From NCBI GenBank assembly GCA_001969505.1, contig LSSK01000710.1, positions 1 through 39,519 of the forward strand: DNA of 39,519 nucleotides, given 5' to 3'. The stretch comes from Zancudomyces culisetae (lineage: Eukaryota > Kickxellomycota > Harpellomycetes > Harpellales > Legeriomycetaceae). The translations under genes were made by a program, and so were the position numbers. The notes under the pieces were generated by a model. The model saw only the letters and a program-made list of their open reading frames with translations, was not told the DNA's origin and did not search any database. This document shows positions 32,878 to 39,519 of this stretch, piece after piece (within the stretch, counting starts at the first letter, position 1; every line of letters starts with the position of its first letter).

Positions 32878-35800
32878 TTACTGGATATACAAATCTTCAA
32901 CCAACAGATCGTATTCTTCATCAATAAATTCTTGGGAATCTTGTACTGATATCAACCGATCGCTTTCGGCTTCACTTGAAAGATTGATTTGACTAAAACT
33001 TCCAGTATAACTCTCCACACTGTTTCGCCTATCACTACCATGTTCACCAAGTACCGCCTCGGCATTTTCCCTTTCATTTTCCCTTTCCCTTTCATTTTCC
33101 TTTTCCTTTTCCTTTTCTTGACTCTTTTTGGTTATTTGTGTTTGTAATGACGATGTTGGTGTCAATTTGACTTGTTTTTGTTTAATTTCCTCCAAACTGC
33201 CTATCAGCAAATTAAAAGATAGTGGTAAATATTCGTCAAAAAACAACTCCAGTATTGGTATACTTAGAATCGCCAACCGGAACTCGGCTGGACTAAACAA
33301 ATTCATTTTCTCCATTTTCTCCGGTTTCTTTTGTACCACCATCGTGGTTGACGCCTCTTCGTCGATTTCTGTCGTTTCTGGTTTAGACTTGTTATTTACC
33401 AAAAATTTCAGTAATTCAGATACTCCCAATAGCATTTCTTCCTCCAATCGTTGACTATCCTCAACATCAACATTGACATACCCTTCATCAAGTGTTTCCT
33501 TTTCTTTACTTTTTCTCTTGTCTTTTTCTTTTTCTTTTTCTTTCTCCTTCTCTTGTTCTTTTACCTTTCCGTTTGTACCTCCTGATGGCTTAAAACATGA
33601 TTTACTCATATACAACAATCCCTCCGCCAAGCTAAACAATGCCTGGCTAGTAATCATCCTTCTGCTATTATTGCTATTGTTATTGCTATTACTATTACTA
33701 TTATCACCAACACCTGTAGCTCCCCCCATTTTGCTTTTATTCTCAGACTCGCTCTCACCTTGATAATATATAGAAAACATTGTGTCAATTCTTTCCATTA
33801 TATCTGATGTAATCAATTTTCCTAATCCTATTACTACCTGTTGGAGATTCACACGTAAATCGTAAATTGATCGGTTCTTACTAAGTTGTTCCAACTTGGA
33901 CGGATTAGTTTGTGCTGGTGACAATATTGTCTTTGCCTCTTTTTCTTTTTCTTTTTCTTTTTCTTTTTCTGTTTCTTTCTCCTTTACTTTTTCTTTACTA
34001 ATACCCTCAATTTTGCTAGAATTAGCCTCTACACTATTCTCACCACCACGTTCATTATCATCAATATGCTCGGTATCATCCAACTCAAAATTATTACCAA
34101 CAATAATTTGTTCTTCCTCATTTGGCTTTTCTTGATTACTTTCAACCCTTGAAATATCACTATTCTTGCTATTGTTATTGTTTTTGTTACAGGTAGAACC
34201 ATACATCATACTATTATTGGTCGGTTTTGGTATCAAGCTCATAAATCTAAACAGCTTTCCAACTATCCAATTTTCATTTTCAATAAGTGATTGAATTTTA
34301 TTTCTTTTCAACGTTGCTGGTGAAGGTTTTGTAGAGATCATTGGTACTTTTTTGGGTTTAATATTTTTATTATCCAGCCCCAATTTATCATCGCCAACAA
34401 CACCATTATTAGCTTTATGAGCTGAACCCGCAACCGGAACCGGAATCGTACTTGTACTCGTACCTGGGGTATATGATGGTGAGGATCTCGACATATTAGA
34501 AGTTTTTCCAGACGTAATATCCACCTTTGCCCAATCAGCTATCAATCCCATAAACTGAACAAATCCATAAATACTCAGAGTAATAGTATCTCTCTTGTTG
34601 AAATGTTCGCTGGACAACGCCTTGAGTTTGCTTTGCTGGTTCGCAGTAGAGATGGAGGATGAAGCGCTATTCGTATAGTGTTGCTCTTCATAGTATAATG
34701 CTTCGTAAAAGTTTTGATAAATAAGGCTCAATTGATCTTTGGTAAAGTTTCTAGTATCCGCTAGGTTTCTAATAGCCATCCTCCTGGTGTAATCCTCTAC
34801 TGTATGAACTACTTGCAGTTGCATACTTTGTCTCATCTCATAAATCATTTCCTGGGTTATGTATCCGTACTCCTTAATAGCTACAAACAACAACTCGTGA
34901 AACTTTGTTACTTGTTTTGCCTTTTTATGGGCTGTATTTGGATACGCCTGCTTTCCCAGATTGGCAAAATAATCTTTAAAAACATACATAAATGCGCCAT
35001 CGTCATATACATCCAGAATTTTCTTATTGTTGACCTTTAACACAGCCAACGATAACTGGAAAATCACACAAGGTCCATACATAAAGAACAGGTCCAACAC
35101 GCGTACACAATACGCAAGTGGCATGGCGTTTAGGAAAAGTGAAAGAAGCCAAGATAGGCACGTCGCTGGAAGCTGGATATCATATTTCGTCAAATGAGCC
35201 GCTTGCTCGGGAAAAGCTTTCTCGTATAGCTTTTGTAGAACTTCCATATCCACCAACGCACCATACATTGATGGAGTGTAATATCCTTTCAAAAGTCGCT
35301 CACAGATAGCAGAGATAGCCCAAAAGGCCTGTTCTTCGGTCATGTATATCAAAAGCACCGACACCAATATATTCATCGCCTGGCAGTACCCAAGCTCTGG
35401 GTTTCTCCACGAGTACGCTGTAAGCACTTTTCGAAGCGAGGTAATTCCCTCTTCCTGCTGGAATGCCCCATATTCTGGTAATGATCTCTGCAAATCCTTT
35501 TCTATCTCATCTGCAAATGCACTGTTTTGTCCTTTGTACTTTTCTACAATCTTTGCATACTCGCCCTGGTGATGGAACCGTAGATACATAGACCCCGAAC
35601 ACACCTCCCACACCTCTCCTCGGATTCGATTCGCTGGTCCTACCATCACCATTTTTTGGAAATCCGCCTGCCTCACTATCGTAAGATTTCTACCCTTGAT
35701 CCGCATATATTCTTTCCATATCCGCTGCTTCAGCTGCTCTTGGTTTCTCTTCGCCTCGCTGGGATATCCATATTTGCGCCCAAACCCTTGCCCTGCATCT

Positions 35801-37457
35801 TCATTGCCATCATCATCATCATTGCCATTGCCATTGCTACCCAGTGCCTCATCCTCTTTTCCCTCCTTTAGCCTTTCTTGTCTTCGTCTCTCCTCTTTCA
35901 TCATTTTCTCACTTTCGCTTTTCAACAGAAATGCCCGTAAAGATAGTGGATAATCTCCATCATGCTTGCGTGACTCCGCTTGCACTCTTGCCGCCTCCTC
36001 AATCTGTCTTTTTAACGCTTTACACCAATTATCACATAACGCCATTTCCGTCCCTACCTCAAACCGGTGTTCCATTTTGTGCCATACCCTCACAACAATC
36101 TCATATACATTTTTGTTTTGATTATTTTTCTTCACAAATCGCTCTATTCTTTGGACAGCTGCCAGTGGCAGTACCAATGTACATCCTCGATAATCCCTTG
36201 ATAGATATGTCAGGTACCGTGTAGATAGCTGCAGCTCACCTCTATATGTTTCCACCTGTTCTTCCAGCTCTAGCTTAACATTCTGAAGCGTTCCTATCAA
36301 CACCTCTCCCTCTGGAAGTCTAAACTTTGAAATAAACTCTTCGTTTTGCTTTTGTCGTACTATTCCTTTAACCGATGTTGTCTGCCTATCCATTCTCTCG
36401 CCTCTCTCTGAATCTGGCGCTCTTTCTTTTGTACCACTGTTACTATCCTCTTCCACCACACCTAAAACCATATTGTCTCCATGACTTGAGGCAGTAACTT
36501 CGGATTTCTCCAGTACTCGCCTACCAACATTTGCTGTGAGCTGCATCAATATATCATATACTTCATCCCGATTAAACATATTTGTAAATTTGTGCTCCAC
36601 ACCCTGTGTAGTTTGTATTCGAATACCATCATCACTTGACCCTCCTTTTGTCCTCGACTTCTCCAGGTTTTTTATACTCTTCAACTCGATCGCTATTTTC
36701 GTCTCTGACCCAAACAAAAACGAGTAGAAACATACATAATTTTCACTAATATACATCCATCCCTGGTGTGTTAGTAGCCCTTTATCATACCCGCACGCAT
36801 AGTACGATATTAGCCTTTCCTGTTTTCCCTCTGGAAATATTTGTCGAAACGCTTGAATCGCTGCTCGCATTTTTCTATCCCCTCTAGCTCCACCGTTCTC
36901 CTCATCCTCCATCATCACCAAAAACCGCACCTTTGTCAAAACAAACGAAATCCGATCTTTGGGATTTTCCAGTGCCCCTAACGGCTCTGCCAGATTTTCT
37001 ACATTTCCATTTCATAATAAATTTACAGAAACTAGCTACCTCCTGTCGTTTTATTTTTTCATACTTGTATTTTAAAATAATATCAAATCATTACCCTCAA
37101 TCCATTTCCAATCCTGTTCTACTTCCTCCCTGTCTTCGCCGCAACATATTACGATATATCTATCCAATGTTTCTATCGGCTTAAACACTATCCTGTACGG
37201 TGGTGGTTTTGTTTCTATTCTGTGTGTTTGTTGTATATGTTTTATTCCAATATCAGTGCTATCATAACTATATACAACACAATATATTAAAGGACTTGGG
37301 GTTGGGCTTGTTTCACTTACACACTCTGAATTGTTGCTAAAAATGTCTTAAATATATGTTTGCTAACTGATACCGATTCTTGCATCAAAAAGAATTTGGA
37401 CTCTTGCGTTACATTCCAAAAAGTGCTCACCTCCGCTGTCATTGGAAGTGTAAACAT
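32878..37457 (-). CDS. GYP2: GRAM-GRAM-TBC Rab GTPase-activating protein (Gyp2/TBC1D8-9 family)
   Basis: This family accelerates GTP hydrolysis on Rab/Ypt proteins in endosomal and recycling traffic. Exons: 37321-37457, 37095-37267 and 32878-36998; introns are 53 and 96 bp. The product has 1,476 residues. The 5' exons supply FWNVTQESKFFL and ICCGEDREEVEQDWKWIEENL, the N-terminal block shared with TBC1D8/9. Two GRAM domains follow (about 149-256 and 325-435), then the TBC domain (about 560-780) with intact arginine finger R563 in RIRGEVW, D605/R608 of the IxxDxxR motif and Y641/Q643 in GYCQ, so it should be catalytically active. A probable EF-hand-like region follows. The C-terminal third is low complexity, with three Lys-Glu repeat blocks and an Asn/Ser tract. 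The ATG follows an in-frame TAG. The 53-bp first intron is the least certain junction. Confidence 0.93.
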
Positions 37458-38500
37458 TTCGTTATGCTGCTACTTTTCTCTGTTTTTTTGCTCTGATTTC
37501 CACCTTTTTTTTTGTTAACACAATTTATGTTTGTTTGGTTCTTTATTTATTTATTTGCTTTTTTTTTTTGCTTATCTACGTAATTTCTTCAGATTAATGT
37601 AAATATATTTGTGTTTTGCTACTTTGATTTCGTATATTTATTTGACTCCCCCCTTTAGTATTTTCATAAACTACAAACCTCTTCTTATATTAACAAAGTA
37701 TGTTTGTTGAAATTTCAATTAAATTGTTCTCCCTTTTAAATAGTTATCGTGCATTGTTCAATAGGCTGAGTTTTCATTAGCAATTTAATTTTTTTTTTAA
37801 TTGCCAATTAGCGCGACATCGACTGGGAATCGGTTTTTAAGCAGTCAGAATATGAAAAATGTACTGGAATGTAGCTGCCAGATTATGTAATTTTCCAAAC
37901 ATCAACAAATAATAAAAGCACTTTTGTGAGTTATAGAGTGAACATTTTACTTGATACAAACTAAACAACGAAATGTTCCATACTCTGTATTGAATATCAC
38001 ATCTTTGCTTCCTTCTCTTCTCAGCTACTGTCTACATTTAATCAAGATAAAGGGACTTGTTAAACTCCACTTAATATCTTATTTCAAATACACATCTAAT
38101 GGTTTGTATAAATCGACATTTTTCAAAAAAATAAAGAAAAGGCTGAGAATAGACAGCTGGATTCACCATCAAACCAAGGAATATTCTATCGACACTATTT
38201 ACCAATGCTAGAACCCATTTGATCTATAATTCATCCAACTTGGGGGATTATAGAGGTTTGTTAACTTGTTACCTTTGGGTTTTGTACCAGAGCTGTCATT
38301 GGCTACCATAAATCTTTTAGGACTAATTAAATTTGATGGCTTCAATAAACCACTGTTTTAAATATGAACATTTGCAACAGTAAGAAAAATGCAGTCATCT
38401 TTTTCCCCCTCCCCTTTTCCTTCCACTGAAAACCTATTGATGCTTGTACACAGAACACCAGCTTCACAAATAAACATTTAATAATTAAACCAACTATCAC

Positions 38501-38524
38501 CATCATCCATCATCCATCATCCAT
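38501..38524. repeat. CATCATC-type heptamer repeat, about three copies
   Basis: Three nearly perfect copies of a 7-base CATC-containing unit in spacer DNA. Confidence 0.85.
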
Positions 38525-39360
38525 ACTCTATATATATTTTTTAACAAACTTTAATGATCACCAAGCAACACCTAAAAACTGCTATACAGTTCAAAAAGCA
38601 TATATATATGGAGGTTTTATACCCCCAATTGGCACTCGTTTAACATTTATTTTGAACCTATAACCCCAAGCAACCATATTACACAAATTCCAATCTTTGA
38701 CGGTCCTTAAAATTGGCGTTAAACCTTCAATTGTTTTATACGTAGCACTAGCTACTTTTTACAAGCACTAAGTTGGATTTATTTATCTGTGAGCTAGAAT
38801 ACTAAAAAAAAAAGACCAACTTCTCTTCTTAGTTTGGAAATGGATATTTACAGTTATAAATTTTCAAAAAGATATAAACTTTAAGAACTGTATACCTAGT
38901 AACAAAAAACTTTCTAGTTATATTAAATTTACTAGTTATTAAAATAAACTCAACAAAATCACATAGTGACTGTCAAATGTTGTGTCTTCAAATAAAAAAC
39001 AGCGCCAAAACTGCCAAATTAAATACTAAATTTTGTCATATCTATTGTTAATATATATATACAAAAACGTTTACAAAAATGTTGTATGCAAAAGCATCAA
39101 CTTAAAATTACCGCTTTCATTGCAGCAAAATAGCAGAGAAATCAATTTTGAAAAAATTGTTTCCTGCGCAATTCAATTTAGAGTACAAAAATTATGACCA
39201 TGTTATAAATTTTTGTCAATTTTACAGCCAATTTAATAGTACAAATCGATTTATTTTTTAGTCGAATCGATTTTATACTTTATTAGTGGATTTATTTTTA
39301 ATCAATTTTATTAGTAAATTATTAGTATAAATTGAAAAATTTGTAAATCCGACCAAAACC

Positions 39361-39416
39361 ACACTAAAAGTAAAAATAAACATATATAGAGAGGCGTAAT
39401 ACTATTTTTTTAGTGT
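39361..39416. repeat. 56-bp element with 9-bp terminal inverted repeats
   Basis: ACACTAAAA at 39361-39369 is matched by TTTTAGTGT at 39408-39416, with weaker complementarity continuing inwards. This could be a MITE-like relic or a chance hairpin in AT-rich DNA; no target-site duplication was identified. Confidence 0.35.
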
Positions 39417-39519
39417 AAGGAAAGGGCCATTTTGGCTATATTTTCCAGGTTTTGGGAGGAATTCTTTTAAATAAAATTATTTTTACCAAAAATTGTGGAA
39501 ATTGTCCAGTTGTGTTCTT

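Larger units (their letters stand above)
37458..39519. other. AT-rich right end with no gene recognised
   Basis: Upstream of the Rab-GAP start and running to the window edge. Only one frame exceeds 80 codons and it resembles nothing known. Contents: a short CATC repeat (38501-38524), a stretch rich in TTATTAGT and AATCGATT words at about 39220-39345, and a hairpin at 39361-39416. No RNA gene recognised. A gene may begin beyond the right edge. Confidence 0.55.

Noticed and set aside
22905-37457. TSC2, a coiled-coil protein and a TBC protein side by side as a TSC complex locus
   Set aside because: The TSC complex does contain TSC2, coiled-coil TSC1 and TBC1D7. However, the coiled-coil protein has a membrane helix and no TSC1-like N-terminus, and the TBC protein is the GRAM-containing Gyp2 type. 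Adjacency is probably chance.
1-39519. tRNA, rRNA, CRISPR or intact transposon
   Set aside because: I scanned by eye for T-loop-like words, rRNA motifs, spaced direct repeats and transposase motifs and found nothing convincing. A tRNAscan or Infernal run would be decisive.

Overview
This is AT-rich nuclear DNA from a fungus. It holds nine protein-coding genes separated by unusually long, mostly featureless AT-rich spacers. The gene set is fungal or opisthokont housekeeping: a cytosolic-type coproporphyrinogen oxidase, an LYR-domain protein with a long tail, a PLP aminotransferase, an AP-1/AP-2 beta-adaptin, a PTC2/PTC3-type PP2C phosphatase, a BAX-inhibitor family protein, tuberin (TSC2), an unrecognised coiled-coil membrane protein and a GRAM-GRAM-TBC Rab-GAP. 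The lineage is uncertain. TSC2, many short spliceosomal introns, Asn/Lys-Glu low-complexity tracts and strong AT bias together suggest an early-diverging lineage, for example Zoopagomycota such as Harpellales, rather than a budding yeast. CTG encodes leucine at a conserved position of HEM13, so this is not a CTG-Ser yeast. The lineage statement is inference; no database search was possible.

Layout. 1-4163: no gene seen. 4164-5192 (+): HEM13. 5421-6332 (-): LYR protein, convergent with HEM13. 6830-8188 (-): aminotransferase. 9395-13259 (-): beta-adaptin, 4 exons. 14525-16582 (-): PP2C, 9 exons. 17986-19020 (-): BI-1 family protein, 3 exons. 19021-22904: a 3.9 kb divergent spacer. 22905-28769 (+): TSC2, a single 1,954-codon exon. 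30214-32757 (+): coiled-coil transmembrane protein. 32878-37457 (-): Rab-GAP, 3 exons, convergent with the previous gene. 37458-39519: no gene seen.

I rebuilt four spliced genes by hand (15 introns, 53-171 bp). Every junction preserves frame and, where a known family motif crosses it, restores that motif. This adds N-terminal exons that a simple ORF scan misses: 207 residues for beta-adaptin, 234 for PP2C, 95 for the BI-1 protein and about 123 for the Rab-GAP. Fourteen of the 15 acceptors are TAG.

The genes do not form an operon or an obvious biosynthetic cluster. Several concern membrane traffic or growth signalling (beta-adaptin, Rab-GAP, TSC2), but their proximity is most simply chance. 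I found no CRISPR array, rRNA, tRNA, intact transposon or clear undescribed system. The most unusual features are the strand-composition switch inside TSC2, the 340-residue beta-adaptin hinge without a recognisable clathrin box, the frame-neutral exons of the PP2C gene and the orphan coiled-coil membrane protein.
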